Assembly (NCBI RefSeq): GCF_035920345.1
Contig: NZ_CP109149.1
Coordinates: forward strand, 6,572,001 to 6,636,000
DNA length: 64,000 bases
Direction: 5' to 3'
From: Nocardia vinacea
GTDB taxonomy: Bacteria; Actinomycetota; Actinomycetes; Mycobacteriales; Mycobacteriaceae
In this document: positions 45,911 to 55,088 of the stretch, piece by piece
Layout: the number at the start of each line of letters is the position of its first letter
Numbering within the stretch: the first letter of the stretch is position 1
The notes under the pieces: model-generated
Database searches by the model: none
What the model was told of the DNA's origin: nothing
The model's input: the letters and a program-made list of their open reading frames with translations, nothing else
Position numbers and translations under genes: made by a program

Positions 45911-46860
45911 CTCTTCCTCGCCTTCGGATCGAGCGCGTCCCGCAGCGCGTCGCCGAGCAGGATGAAGCTCAGCACGGTGAGCGCCAAAGCCGTTGCGGGA
46001 TAGAACAGAATCGGCGATCCGCCGCGCAACTCGTGCTGGTTGGTATTGATATCCGAACCCCAGGACACGATCGTGCGCGGCAGACCGACGCCCAGGTAGG
46101 ACAGCGTTGCCTCGGTGACGATGAACGCGCCGAGCCAGATCGTGGTGACCACGATCAGCGGCCCGGCCGCATTCGGCAGCACATGGCGCAGCAGCGTGCG
46201 TATTCGAGAGACACCCAATGCCTTTGCCGCCGTGACATATTCGCTGTTCTTCGCCTCGATCACCGCACTGCGCGCGATACGTGCCGCCTGCGGCCAGGTG
46301 AATGCGGCCAGGATCAGGATGACGGTCCAGATCGTGCGCGAATCCAGCAGCTGCATGATGACGATCGCGGCCAGCATCAATGGAATCGCATAGAAGATCT
46401 CCGCAATGCGGGACACCACCGAATCGAGCAGCCCCCCATAGAAGCCCGCAAGGGCCCCGAGCGTGCCGCCGACGAGCAGGAATACCGTGGTGGCACCCAA
46501 GCCCGCCATTACGGAAGCCCGTGCGCCGTAAACGGTTCGGGTATAGACATCGCAGCCCTGTTTATCGAAACCGAACGGATGTCCGGGCCCGCGTGGATCC
46601 ATGCTGTAATCGCCGTTGCAATAGCGCGGATCCTGATCGGAGAACAGGCCGGGCCACAGCACCACGATGGCGATGAACACGATCAGCACCGCGGCCACGA
46701 TGAAGATCGGATTGCGGCGCAACTGCCGCCACGCGTCCTGCCAGATGCTGGTCGGCGAACCGGTATCGACGACCTGATCGGTGGCGAGCACCTCGACTTC
46801 ATCGGGCGGCGCGACGAAATGCTGCTGCCGGTCCGGAGCTTTCTTCTCGAGCTCAGGCAT
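45907..46860 (-). CDS. dppC: Peptide ABC transporter permease
   Basis: A 317-residue permease with six helices. The first (NPIFIVAAVLIVFIAIVV) follows an N-terminal cytoplasmic tail of about 60 residues. The inner-membrane EAA-like loop is EYVTAAKALGVSRIRTLLRH and the C-terminal end is LLGDALRDALDPKARKR. ATG 46860 overlaps dppB by 8 bp and has GAGG upstream. Confidence 0.95.
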   Translation of the reverse strand: MPELEKKAPDRQQHFVAPPDEVEVLATDQVVDTGSPTSIWQDAWRQLRRNPIFIVAAVLIVFIAIVVLWPGLFSDQDPRYCNGDYSMDPRGPGHPFGFDKQGCDVYTRTVYGARASVMAGLGATTVFLLVGGTLGALAGFYGGLLDSVVSRIAEIFYAIPLMLAAIVIMQLLDSRTIWTVILILAAFTWPQAARIARSAVIEAKNSEYVTAAKALGVSRIRTLLRHVLPNAAGPLIVVTTIWLGAFIVTEATLSYLGVGLPRTIVSWGSDINTNQHELRGGSPILFYPATALALTVLSFILLGDALRDALDPKARKR

Positions 46861-47779
46861 ATCGGATCCTCGGGTCGAGCGCGGCATAGAGCAGATCGAT
46901 GATCAGATTCGAGATCAGGAAGATCACGATGAGCACGGTCACGAATGAGACCACCGTCGGCGGCTCACCGCGGGTAATCGCCTGGTACAGCGTCCCACCC
47001 ACACCCGGGATGTTGAAGATGCCCTCGGTAACGACCGCGCCGCCGATCAACGCACCGAGATCGGCGCCGAGGAAGGTGATCACCGGAATCATCGAATTAC
47101 GCAGAATATGCACGGTGACCACGCGCGGGCGACTGAGTCCCTTCGCGGTCGCGGTGCGCACGTAGTCGGCGGACATATTCTCCGCCACCGAATTTCGGGT
47201 CAGCCGCAGCACATAGGCGAACGAGAGCGACCCGAGAACGAATGCGGGCACGAGCAATTCACCGACGCTGGCCTTACCCGTGACGGTCACCGGCGCGATA
47301 CCCCACTTCACACCCAGTACGAACTGGGCGAGGAAGCCGATCACGAAGATCGGCACCGCGATGATGATCAGACTGACCACCAGCAGCGTGGAATCGAACA
47401 GCTTGCCTTTGCGCAGTCCCGCGATCAGGCCGAAGACGACACCGAAGACGCCCTCGACGAGCACCGCCATGAATGCCAATTTGATGGTGATCGGGAAGGC
47501 GCGGGCGAGTTCGTCGCGCACCGGTCGACCGGAGAAGGCCGTCCCGAAGTCGAGGGTGAAAATGCCCTTCAGGTACAGCAGATACTGCACGATGAACGGA
47601 CGATCCAGGTGATACCGCGCACGCAGTTGGGCCTCGACGGCAGGCGTCATCGGCTTGTCGCCGGCCAGCGCGTGGATCGGATCGCCCGGAACTAAGAAGA
47701 CCAGTGCGTAGATGAGCAGCGTCGCCCCGAGGAAGACGGGGATCATTTGGAGCAGACGCCGCACGACATACCAGGCCAT
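46853..47779 (-). CDS. dppB: Peptide ABC transporter permease
   Basis: A 308-residue permease of the DppB/OppB type beginning MAWYVVRRLLQMIPVFLGAT. The family signature after helix 1 is VFLVPGDPI, the EAA-like loop is DYVRTATAKGLSRPRVVTVH, and the end is ALDPRIRYA. AGGAG lies five bases before ATG 47779. It is separated from dppA by a strong hairpin and ends overlapping dppC. Confidence 0.95.
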   Translation of the reverse strand: MAWYVVRRLLQMIPVFLGATLLIYALVFLVPGDPIHALAGDKPMTPAVEAQLRARYHLDRPFIVQYLLYLKGIFTLDFGTAFSGRPVRDELARAFPITIKLAFMAVLVEGVFGVVFGLIAGLRKGKLFDSTLLVVSLIIIAVPIFVIGFLAQFVLGVKWGIAPVTVTGKASVGELLVPAFVLGSLSFAYVLRLTRNSVAENMSADYVRTATAKGLSRPRVVTVHILRNSMIPVITFLGADLGALIGGAVVTEGIFNIPGVGGTLYQAITRGEPPTVVSFVTVLIVIFLISNLIIDLLYAALDPRIRYA

Positions 47780-47797
47780 TTCGTCTCCTGGGTGAGC

Positions 47798-47837
47798 GGC
47801 GCGGTCGTGCCGTCGGTAAGGGCGGCACGACCGCGCC
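47798..47837 (-). terminator. Intercistronic hairpin between dppA and dppB
   Basis: Arms GGCGCGGTCGTGCCG (47798-47812) and its exact complement (47823-47837) make a 15-bp stem with a 10-nt loop. It lies inside the operon right after dppA. Such hairpins let the binding-protein message accumulate above the permease part by partial termination or 3' end protection. Confidence 0.7.
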
Positions 47838-47843
47838 GAGCGG

Positions 47844-49442
47844 CTACTTCTCGATGTTTTCGAAGTCGAACAGACCATTCCAGGCCAGGTCCGCCTTCTT
47901 CACCTTGTCCGAACGTCCCGCCGCGGCAAGATAATCGATCACCGGGATATCGGCCATATCCTTGATCAGCAACGCCTGCGCCTGCGCCACGATCTTGTAC
48001 GACTCCTCCAGCGTCGGCGCGGCCAGTGCGGCGTCGAGCAGGTGGTCGAATTCGGGGCTCTTGTAGTCGACGTTATTCGTCTCGGAGTAGCTGTAGTACT
48101 GCGAGGTGAGGAACTGCAGCATGGTCGGGTAGTCACCCTGCCAGCCGTAGCGGAACGCCTTGCCGATCGTCTTCTGGTTCACCAGATCTCGGATGTTCTT
48201 GAACGTCGGATACGGCGCGCCGACGGCATCGATACCGAGGGTGTTCTTGATGCTGTTGGCCACGGCCTCGATCCATGCCTGGTGGCCGCCGTCGGAGTTG
48301 TAGGCGATTTCGTAGCGCCCCGACCACGGCGAAATGGCGTCGGCCTGCGCCCAGATCTTCTTGGCCTCTTCGGGGTTGTACTTCAACACCTCGGAGCCGG
48401 GCAGGTTGCCGTTGAATCCGGGCAGGGTGCTCGAAGTGAAGTCGCGCGCCGGAATCTTGGTGCCGTTGAAGATGGTGTCGCAGATCTGCTGCCGGTTGAT
48501 CGCCATCGAGATGGCGCGGCGACGCAGCAGGCCTTCCTCACCGCCGAAGTGCGGGACATTGGCTTGGACGCCGATGTGCTGGTTCTGCGCGGACGGCTCC
48601 AGGATCGCGCGATCGCCGAGGTCCTTCTTGTACGAAGTCAGCGCGCTGTCCGGAATGGTGTCGAGGGTATCGAGATTGCCTGCCTGCAGGTCCGAGTAGG
48701 CGGTGTCGAACGACTGGTACATGACGAACCGCAGACCCTTGTTCTTGGGCGCGCGTCCGCCCTTGTAGTCCGGGTTGGGCGTCAGGTCGATCTTGACGTT
48801 GTGCTCCCAGGTCTGGAACTTGTACGGGCCGTTGCCGATCGGATTCTCACCGAAGGCCTTCATATCCTTGAACGCGGCATCGGGCAGCGGATAGAACGGC
48901 GCGTAACCGAGTTCGGTCTCGAAGTCGATGGACGGTGACTTCAGCTCGACGGTGAAGGTTCGGTCGTCGACCACCTTCAGACCCGACATCGTTTGTGTCG
49001 TTGGCTTTTCCGCCGACACCTCGTCGAATCCGACGATCGGGGTGAACGCATAACTCTGCAGCTGACCGTTGGTGCCGAGGGCGCCGTAGTTCCAGGCGTC
49101 GACGAACGACTTCGCGGTCACCGTGCTGCCGTCGGTGAACTTCCAATCCGGCTTGATGGTGATCGTGTAGGTCTTGCGGTCGGTCGTCTTGATGGACTCG
49201 GCCATCTCGTCGTGCGCAACGCCCTTGCCGTCGTAGTACTTCAGACCCGCGAACAGCCGGTCGACGACGCGGCCGCCCATATTCTCGTTGGTATTGGTCG
49301 GCACCAACGGATTCTGCGGCTCACCACCGTTCGTGGTGACGATGTCGGCGTCGGCACTATCGCTCGACGAACATGCGGACAGTCCCAGGCTTGTGGCCAG
49401 CAGGACTGCCGCGGTCAACGCTGTAGCTCTGTTGAATCTCAA
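47844..49442 (-). CDS. dppA: Peptide-binding lipoprotein
   Basis: A 532-residue solute-binding protein (SBP_bac_5). The lipoprotein signal peptide has the lipobox LSAC at residues 21-24. ENMGGRVVDRLFAGL and YKFQTWEHNVKI fit the family. In M. tuberculosis DppA (Rv3666c) binds peptides and takes part in haem uptake. It is the first gene of the dppABCD operon and divergent from acs. Confidence 0.95.
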   Translation of the reverse strand: MRFNRATALTAAVLLATSLGLSACSSSDSADADIVTTNGGEPQNPLVPTNTNENMGGRVVDRLFAGLKYYDGKGVAHDEMAESIKTTDRKTYTITIKPDWKFTDGSTVTAKSFVDAWNYGALGTNGQLQSYAFTPIVGFDEVSAEKPTTQTMSGLKVVDDRTFTVELKSPSIDFETELGYAPFYPLPDAAFKDMKAFGENPIGNGPYKFQTWEHNVKIDLTPNPDYKGGRAPKNKGLRFVMYQSFDTAYSDLQAGNLDTLDTIPDSALTSYKKDLGDRAILEPSAQNQHIGVQANVPHFGGEEGLLRRRAISMAINRQQICDTIFNGTKIPARDFTSSTLPGFNGNLPGSEVLKYNPEEAKKIWAQADAISPWSGRYEIAYNSDGGHQAWIEAVANSIKNTLGIDAVGAPYPTFKNIRDLVNQKTIGKAFRYGWQGDYPTMLQFLTSQYYSYSETNNVDYKSPEFDHLLDAALAAPTLEESYKIVAQAQALLIKDMADIPVIDYLAAAGRSDKVKKADLAWNGLFDFENIEK

Positions 49443-49876
49443 CGCGTTCTCCCGATTTCGAGACAGGCGAAGGGGATCCGCGACGACGCATGAGTATCTG
49501 CCCAGCGCGCCTCGACTCGATCCGCCTTGGAATGCCTGGGACGTTAGCTATTCGAAGCAGCCTTGTCACCGGATTGACAGAGGTTCGTTCCACTTGTTAC
49601 CAATCCGGCAACATAGTCGAAACGCGCTAAACATTAGGGAGAAGACAGCCATTCGCCGGAAGTATGCCTCCGTTGGGGCTTCCGGCATCCGGAGCTGGTT
49701 GGTCTATGACGATAGCTACCGAAGGCCCGGTTTGTCAGCGGATCGCGCAGGATACCCGCCGCGGTGACGGGATGGAAACCCAATGGACACAGCAGGCGCG
49801 GGCTGGATCACAGTTGGTTACTGTCGAAATCGACTGCGACTGCCAGCACCACGGGGCTACGTAAGGAAGAGACGAG
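49443..49876. other. Divergent dppA-acs promoter region
   Basis: 434 bp with no supportable gene. It must hold the promoters of dppA (minus) and acs (plus). I looked for a TGTGA-N6-TCACA box here and did not find one. Confidence 0.45.
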
Positions 49877-51829
49877 ATGACCGAAACCACCGACCACCGG
49901 GACTCGTACCCGCCGACCGCGGAGTTCGCCGCGGCGGCGAATGCCGACGCGTCGTTGTACCAGCGGGCCACGGCGGATCGCGACGCGTTCTGGACCGAGC
50001 AGGCCGACCGGCTGCACTGGGAGCAGCCGTGGACACAGGTGCTCGACTGGAGTGACGCGCCCGTCGCGAAGTGGTTCGTCGAAGGCAAGCTCAATGTCGC
50101 CTACAACTGCGTGGACCGCCATGTGCTCGACGGGCACGGCGATCAGGTCGCCATCCATTGGGAGGGCGAACCGGGCGACTCCCGCGACATCACCTACGCC
50201 GAACTCCTCGCCGAAGTTTCCCGCGCCGCAAACTATCTGACCGAACTCGGGCTCGAAGCGGGCGATCGGGTCGCCATCTATATGCCGATGGTGCCCGAGG
50301 CGATCGTGTCGATGCTGGCCTGCGCCCGACTCGGACTGACGCATTCGGTGGTATTCGCCGGCTTCTCCCCCACCGCGCTGCGCCAGCGCGTCGACGACGC
50401 GAGCGCGCGGTTGATCATCACCACCGACGGTCAGTGGCGTCGCGGTAAGGCCGCTCCGCTCAAGGAGGCCGTCGACGAGGCGCTCTACGCCAATGGCGAT
50501 GTGCCGCACTCTGTCGAACATGTACTGGTGGTGCGCCGCACCGATATCGAGGTGCCGTGGACCGAGGGCCGTGACCTGTGGTGGCACGAGACCGTCGCGC
50601 AGGCCGCTCCCGAACACCAGGCACAGGCCTTCGACGCCGAGCACCCACTGTTCATCCTCTACACTTCCGGTACCACCGGTAAGCCCAAGGGCATCCTGCA
50701 CACCAGCGGCGGATATCTCACCCAGGCGTCCTACACCCACCACAATGTCTTCGACCACAAGGCCGGACAGGACATCTACTGGTGCACCGCCGATATCGGC
50801 TGGGTCACCGGGCACACCTACATCGTCTACGGACCGCTGTCGAACCGGACCACCCAGGTCGTCTACGAGGGCACACCGAACTTCCCGGATGAGCACCGGC
50901 ACTGGAATATCGTCGAAAAGTACGGCGTCACAATCTATTACACGGCACCGACGCTGGTGCGCACATTCATGAAGTGGGGTAGGGAGATTCCGGCCGCGCA
51001 TGACCTGTCCAGCATCCGGGTGCTCGGCAGCGTCGGCGAACCGATCAATCCGGAGGCCTGGCGCTGGTACCGCCAGGTGATCGGCGCGAACACCGCGCCC
51101 ATCGTGGACACCTGGTGGCAGACCGAGACGGGGTCGATCATGATCTCCCCGCTGCCGGGCGTCACCGCCGCCAAGCCCGGTGCGGCGATGACCCCGCTGC
51201 CCGGAATTTCGGCGAAGGTCGTCGACGAGGAGGGCAAGGCGGTCGAGCTCGGTGAGACCGAGGCCAACGGCTACCTGGTGCTCGATCAGCCGTGGCCGTC
51301 GATGCTGCGCGGCATCTGGGGCGATATGGACCGCTACCGGTCCACCTACTGGGAGCGCTACGCAGAACAGGGCTGGTACTTCGCCGGTGACGGCGCCAAG
51401 CTCGATGCCGACGGCGATCTGTGGGTGCTCGGCCGGGTCGACGATGTGATGAATGTGTCGGGTCACCGCATCTCCACCGCCGAGGTCGAATCCGCACTGG
51501 TCGGTCACTCCGGGGTGGCCGAAGCCGCCGTGGTGGGCGCCAGCGATACGACCACCGGCCAGGGCATCGTCGCCTTCGTGATCCTGACGGCCGAGGCCAA
51601 GGACACCGGCGACGCGCTGATCGACGAACTGAAGGCGGAGGTGTCGCGGGAGATCAGCCCGATCGCCCGGCCCCGCGAGATCCATGTGGTGCCCGAGCTG
51701 CCCAAGACCCGCAGCGGCAAGATCATGCGGCGACTGCTGCGCGATGTCGCGGAGGGCCGCGACTTGGGCGACACCTCGACGCTGGTCGATCCGAATGTTT
51801 TCGAGGCGATTCGGGCCAGCCGCGCCTGA
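49877..51829 (+). CDS. acs: Acetate--CoA ligase (acetyl-CoA synthetase)
   Basis: A 650-residue AMP-forming enzyme that makes acetyl-CoA from acetate, ATP and CoA in the cytoplasm. The P-loop-like motif is LYTSGTTGKPKG, the adenylate motif is DTWWQTETGS, and KTRSGKIMRR near the C-terminus has the Lys that is acetylated to switch the enzyme off. The equivalent of Rv3667. GGAAGAG precedes the ATG and a compact hairpin follows the stop. Confidence 0.97.
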   Translation: MTETTDHRDSYPPTAEFAAAANADASLYQRATADRDAFWTEQADRLHWEQPWTQVLDWSDAPVAKWFVEGKLNVAYNCVDRHVLDGHGDQVAIHWEGEPGDSRDITYAELLAEVSRAANYLTELGLEAGDRVAIYMPMVPEAIVSMLACARLGLTHSVVFAGFSPTALRQRVDDASARLIITTDGQWRRGKAAPLKEAVDEALYANGDVPHSVEHVLVVRRTDIEVPWTEGRDLWWHETVAQAAPEHQAQAFDAEHPLFILYTSGTTGKPKGILHTSGGYLTQASYTHHNVFDHKAGQDIYWCTADIGWVTGHTYIVYGPLSNRTTQVVYEGTPNFPDEHRHWNIVEKYGVTIYYTAPTLVRTFMKWGREIPAAHDLSSIRVLGSVGEPINPEAWRWYRQVIGANTAPIVDTWWQTETGSIMISPLPGVTAAKPGAAMTPLPGISAKVVDEEGKAVELGETEANGYLVLDQPWPSMLRGIWGDMDRYRSTYWERYAEQGWYFAGDGAKLDADGDLWVLGRVDDVMNVSGHRISTAEVESALVGHSGVAEAAVVGASDTTTGQGIVAFVILTAEAKDTGDALIDELKAEVSREISPIARPREIHVVPELPKTRSGKIMRRLLRDVAEGRDLGDTSTLVDPNVFEAIRASRA

Positions 51830-51847
51830 GCCGGCACATCGCGTACA

Positions 51848-51872
51848 GCCGGTGACGGAATTCGTCACCGGC
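51848..51872 (+). terminator. Terminator of acs
   Basis: GCCGGTGACG (51848-51857) and CGTCACCGGC (51863-51872) form a perfect 10-bp stem with a 5-nt loop, 18 bp after the acs stop. A TAGAAT (51882-51887) just beyond it could be the -10 box of nhaA. Confidence 0.75.
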
Positions 51873-51996
51873 CGTACCCGTTAGAATTGCGTAAGGTGTG
51901 CCGGGAAGCCTGGTCGGCATGCGGTCGTGTACCTGAAAGCCGGTTCGGTGGGATTGCGCGTCCGCGGTCGGAGTCCACCCTGGCGGAAGGTTTCCC

Positions 51997-53259
51997 GTGA
52001 TCACCCAAGTTCGCTCGGAGCTGACGCGCTATCTACGCACCGAAACCGTTGGTGGCGCGATACTTATGATCGCGGCTGCTGCCGCGTTGCTGTGGGTGAA
52101 CTCGCCGTGGGGCCAGAGCTACTTCACCGTCACCGAGTACGCCCTGCCGATCAAGGCACTGCATCTGGATCTCACCGTCGCGGACTGGACCAAGGACGGT
52201 CTGCTGGCCATCTTCTTCTTCGTCGCCGGATTGGAGCTCAAACGCGAGCTGGTGGTCGGCGAACTCGCCGATCCCAAGCGGGCCGTGCTGCCGATCATCG
52301 CGGCGGTCGGCGGCGTGGTCACTCCGGCACTGATTGCATTTGCCGTCGGATTCGGCGTCGACGGGATGGACCGAGGCTGGGCGATCCCGGTGGCGACCGA
52401 TATCGCGTTCGCGCTGGCCGTGCTCGCCATGACCGGTTCCCGGATCCCGGCCAGCGCGCGGGTCTTCCTGCTGAGCCTCGCGGTGGTCGACGATCTGCTC
52501 GCCATCATCCTGATCGCGGTGCTGTTCACCACGACGCTGTCGGCGCTGTGGCTACTGGCGGCGGCAGGCTGTTTCGCGGGGTGGGCGCTGGCCCAGCACA
52601 AGCGGATCTCCACACCGCTGCTGTATGTGCCGCTGGCGCTGATCTCCTGGTACGCGCTGCACGAGGCGGGCATCCATCCGACACTGGCCGGTGTCGCGCT
52701 CGGTCTGCTCACCAGGGTGCGCAAGGACCCGGGCGAAACCGGAGCCCCGGCAACGCGGCTCGAGCATATGATCCAGCCGATCTCGGCCGGGCTCTGTGTA
52801 CCGCTGTTCGCCTTGTTCGCCTCCGGAGTTCCGTTGGACGGCAAGGTTTTCCAGCAGCTGTTCAGCGATAGGCTGTCGCTGGCCATAATTCTCGGATTGC
52901 TACTGGGCAAGACCGTCGGCATCTTCGGAATCAGCTGGGTGGCAATCCGATTGGGCATCGCGAAGCGTCCGGCCAGCCTGGGCTACCGGGACATGTTCGC
53001 CCTCTCGGTGCTCGGTGCGATCGGCTTCACCGTTAGCCTTCTGGTGGCAGAACTCGCGCTGACGGACGTCGGTGACGGCTCGGCCGTCGAATTGGCGAAG
53101 GCCGCGGTGTTGGTGACGTCAATGACGGCGTCGCTCGCGGGTTCGGCGCTACTGTTGCGGCGTGGGCGTGTCCACCAGGCGCGGCGGGACGCGCGTGCGA
53201 TAGAACGAGAGACTGAGGCGGAAGCAGTGCCGGGACAGGGAGAAGGGTCGACCAAGTGA
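51997..53259 (+). CDS. nhaA: Na+/H+ antiporter NhaA
   Basis: A 420-residue membrane protein of the NhaA family with about twelve helices. The family stretch FFFVAGLELKRELVVGEL, the ion-site segment PVATDIAFALAVLAM, and the Asp pair in LAVVDDLLAI are all present. It expels Na+ in exchange for H+. GTG 51997 has GGAAGG upstream. In M. tuberculosis the place between acs and Rv3669 is taken by Rv3668c, a protease on the other strand. Confidence 0.95.
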   Translation: MITQVRSELTRYLRTETVGGAILMIAAAAALLWVNSPWGQSYFTVTEYALPIKALHLDLTVADWTKDGLLAIFFFVAGLELKRELVVGELADPKRAVLPIIAAVGGVVTPALIAFAVGFGVDGMDRGWAIPVATDIAFALAVLAMTGSRIPASARVFLLSLAVVDDLLAIILIAVLFTTTLSALWLLAAAGCFAGWALAQHKRISTPLLYVPLALISWYALHEAGIHPTLAGVALGLLTRVRKDPGETGAPATRLEHMIQPISAGLCVPLFALFASGVPLDGKVFQQLFSDRLSLAIILGLLLGKTVGIFGISWVAIRLGIAKRPASLGYRDMFALSVLGAIGFTVSLLVAELALTDVGDGSAVELAKAAVLVTSMTASLAGSALLLRRGRVHQARRDARAIERETEAEAVPGQGEGSTK

Positions 53260-53801
53260 GTTTCGCCCAAGATAGGAATGGGACGCAGCGCGGTAACGGG
53301 GACGAGTCGCGTCGCGACCGCACCGTGACCTCGATTCCCCTCTCGGACGCCAACCCGGCTGGGTCGGCGAGCTTCGGTACCCTGGTCCGCGATGCCACCG
53401 AGCAGATGTCGACGCTGGTGCGGGCCGAGGTCGAGCTGGCCAAGGCCGAGGTGACCGGGGAGATCAAGAAGGGGCTGCAGGGCAGCGTCTACTTCATCCT
53501 CGCGTTGACCGTGCTGCTGTTCAGCACCTTCTTCTTTTTCTTCTTCCTCGGCGAGCTGCTCGATGTCTGGCTGGCGCGCTGGGCGGCGTTCCTGATCGTG
53601 TTCCTGCTGATGATCGTCGCGACGGCGGTGCTCGCCCTGCTCGGCTATCTGCGGGTCAAGAAGCTGCGGGCGCCGGAGAAGACGATCGATTCGCTCAAGC
53701 AGGCGCGCACGGTGCTGCCGAGCGGATTCGGCTCGCACGAGGAACACCTCGCGCTCGCGGAGCCGACGCAGTCGAAGTCGCTCGAGCATCCGTCGAAGTA
53801 G
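53256..53801 (+). CDS. Rv3669-like membrane protein (phage holin-like/DUF1469)
   Basis: A 181-residue protein with two helices (VYFILALTVLLFSTFFFFFF and AAFLIVFLLMIVATAVLALL) after a charged amphipathic segment (LVRAEVELAKAEVTGEIKKG), typical of the DUF1469/holin-superfamily III proteins. Function unknown; probably a membrane-shaping or accessory protein. GTG overlaps the nhaA stop by 4 bp (GTGA). Confidence 0.85.
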   Translation: MSFAQDRNGTQRGNGDESRRDRTVTSIPLSDANPAGSASFGTLVRDATEQMSTLVRAEVELAKAEVTGEIKKGLQGSVYFILALTVLLFSTFFFFFFLGELLDVWLARWAAFLIVFLLMIVATAVLALLGYLRVKKLRAPEKTIDSLKQARTVLPSGFGSHEEHLALAEPTQSKSLEHPSK

Positions 53802-53865
53802 GCGGTCGGGCGGCGCGGCAGCGTCGACTAGGTGGTTAGCCGGACCCCTACTAGGCTCGGTCGGC

Positions 53866-54801
53866 GTGTCGTCGAACTCATTTCCCGATCCGTCCAGCGT
53901 CCGTTACGACGGTCCGTGGACGCATCGGGACGTGCACGCAAACGGCATTCGCTTCCATGTCGTCGAGGCCGAGCCGGACCGCCCGGACGCACCGCTGGTC
54001 GTCCTGCTGCACGGATTCGCCGACCTCTGGTGGTCCTGGCGGCATCAGCTGACCGGACTCGCGGAACTCGGCTACCGCGCGGTCGCGGTGGATCTGCGCG
54101 GCTACGGCGACAGCGATAAACCGCCGCGCGGCTATGACGGTTGGACGCTGGCCGGTGATATCGCCGGCCTCATCCGCGCCATGGGCTATTCCGAGGCCAC
54201 GCTGGTCGGACATGCCGACGGCGGCCTTGTGTGCTGGACGACCGCGGTGCTGCATCCACGACTGGTGCGCTCGATCGCACTGGTGAGTTCCCCGCATCCG
54301 GCCGCGCTCAAGAGCTCGGTACTGCGGGACCGGCGTCAGCGCCGCACCTGGCTGCCGAATTTCCTGCGCTATCAGCTGCCGCGCTACGGCGAACATCTGC
54401 TGACCACCGGCAACGGCTTCGAGGTCGAGCGGCTGCTACGCCAGCGGGTGAGCCGAACCTGGTCGGGCACCGCCGAATTCATCGATACGGCCGATCGGAT
54501 GCGCTCGGCCATCCAGATTCCGGGCGCGGCGCACTGTGCGCTGGAGTATCAGCGCTGGGCCTTCCGCAGTCAGTGGCGTCCGGATGGTCGGCGGTTCATG
54601 GCCACCATGCGGGTGCCGATCCGCATTCCGGTGCTGGCCATGCGCGGTGAACTCGACGGCTACATCCTGCCCGCGACCTTCCAGCGCGGCCGCCGGTTGT
54701 CACCACAGCGGCGACAGGTCGTGATTCCCGGCGCGGGTCACTTCGCGCACCAAGAGAACCCGGAAGCGGTCACGATGGAGTTGGCCAAGCTGCTCGGGTA
54801 G
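53866..54801 (+). CDS. ephE: Epoxide hydrolase-like alpha/beta hydrolase
   Basis: A 311-residue alpha/beta-hydrolase equivalent to Rv3670. The oxyanion motif is LLHGFADLWWSWRHQ. The nucleophile elbow is GHADGGL, where Asp replaces Ser, the mark of epoxide hydrolases or dehalogenases. The catalytic His is in GAGHFAHQENPE. DLRGYGDSDKPP is a conserved family segment. It probably opens epoxides on lipids; substrate unknown. Start GTG 53866. Confidence 0.88.
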   Translation: MSSNSFPDPSSVRYDGPWTHRDVHANGIRFHVVEAEPDRPDAPLVVLLHGFADLWWSWRHQLTGLAELGYRAVAVDLRGYGDSDKPPRGYDGWTLAGDIAGLIRAMGYSEATLVGHADGGLVCWTTAVLHPRLVRSIALVSSPHPAALKSSVLRDRRQRRTWLPNFLRYQLPRYGEHLLTTGNGFEVERLLRQRVSRTWSGTAEFIDTADRMRSAIQIPGAAHCALEYQRWAFRSQWRPDGRRFMATMRVPIRIPVLAMRGELDGYILPATFQRGRRLSPQRRQVVIPGAGHFAHQENPEAVTMELAKLLG

Positions 54802-55088
54802 CCGGTTCCTGCCTGGACAACTCGTCGAGCAGCGTGGTCCGGACATGCCGCGCCACTGCGATGCATCCGAGCGATGCTCAGCGTCGGCACCGGTTTCACG
54901 CAGGCCCGTCGGATCGACCGTGCCGGCCGATCCGACCATTGTCGGCGCCGCATGCAAAGGACCGGTGCTCGAGCGTTGGCGGCCCGCGGTCATGCCTTGG
55001 CGACCGCCGGAACCTTGGGCACTGTGGCCGAATTGGGTCCGACCCGGGCGGGCGACCGGCTCGCGTAACCAGTCGCCTCCAGCCGGTC

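Noticed and set aside
49808..51868. A 686-codon minus-strand frame antisense to acs
   Set aside because: acs is certain on the other strand; this is its shadow.
54802..55088. A 64-codon plus-strand frame ending AELGPTRAGDRLA after ephE
   Set aside because: A faint resemblance to gamma-glutamyltransferase tails was considered but is too weak; no ribosome binding site and no continuation.
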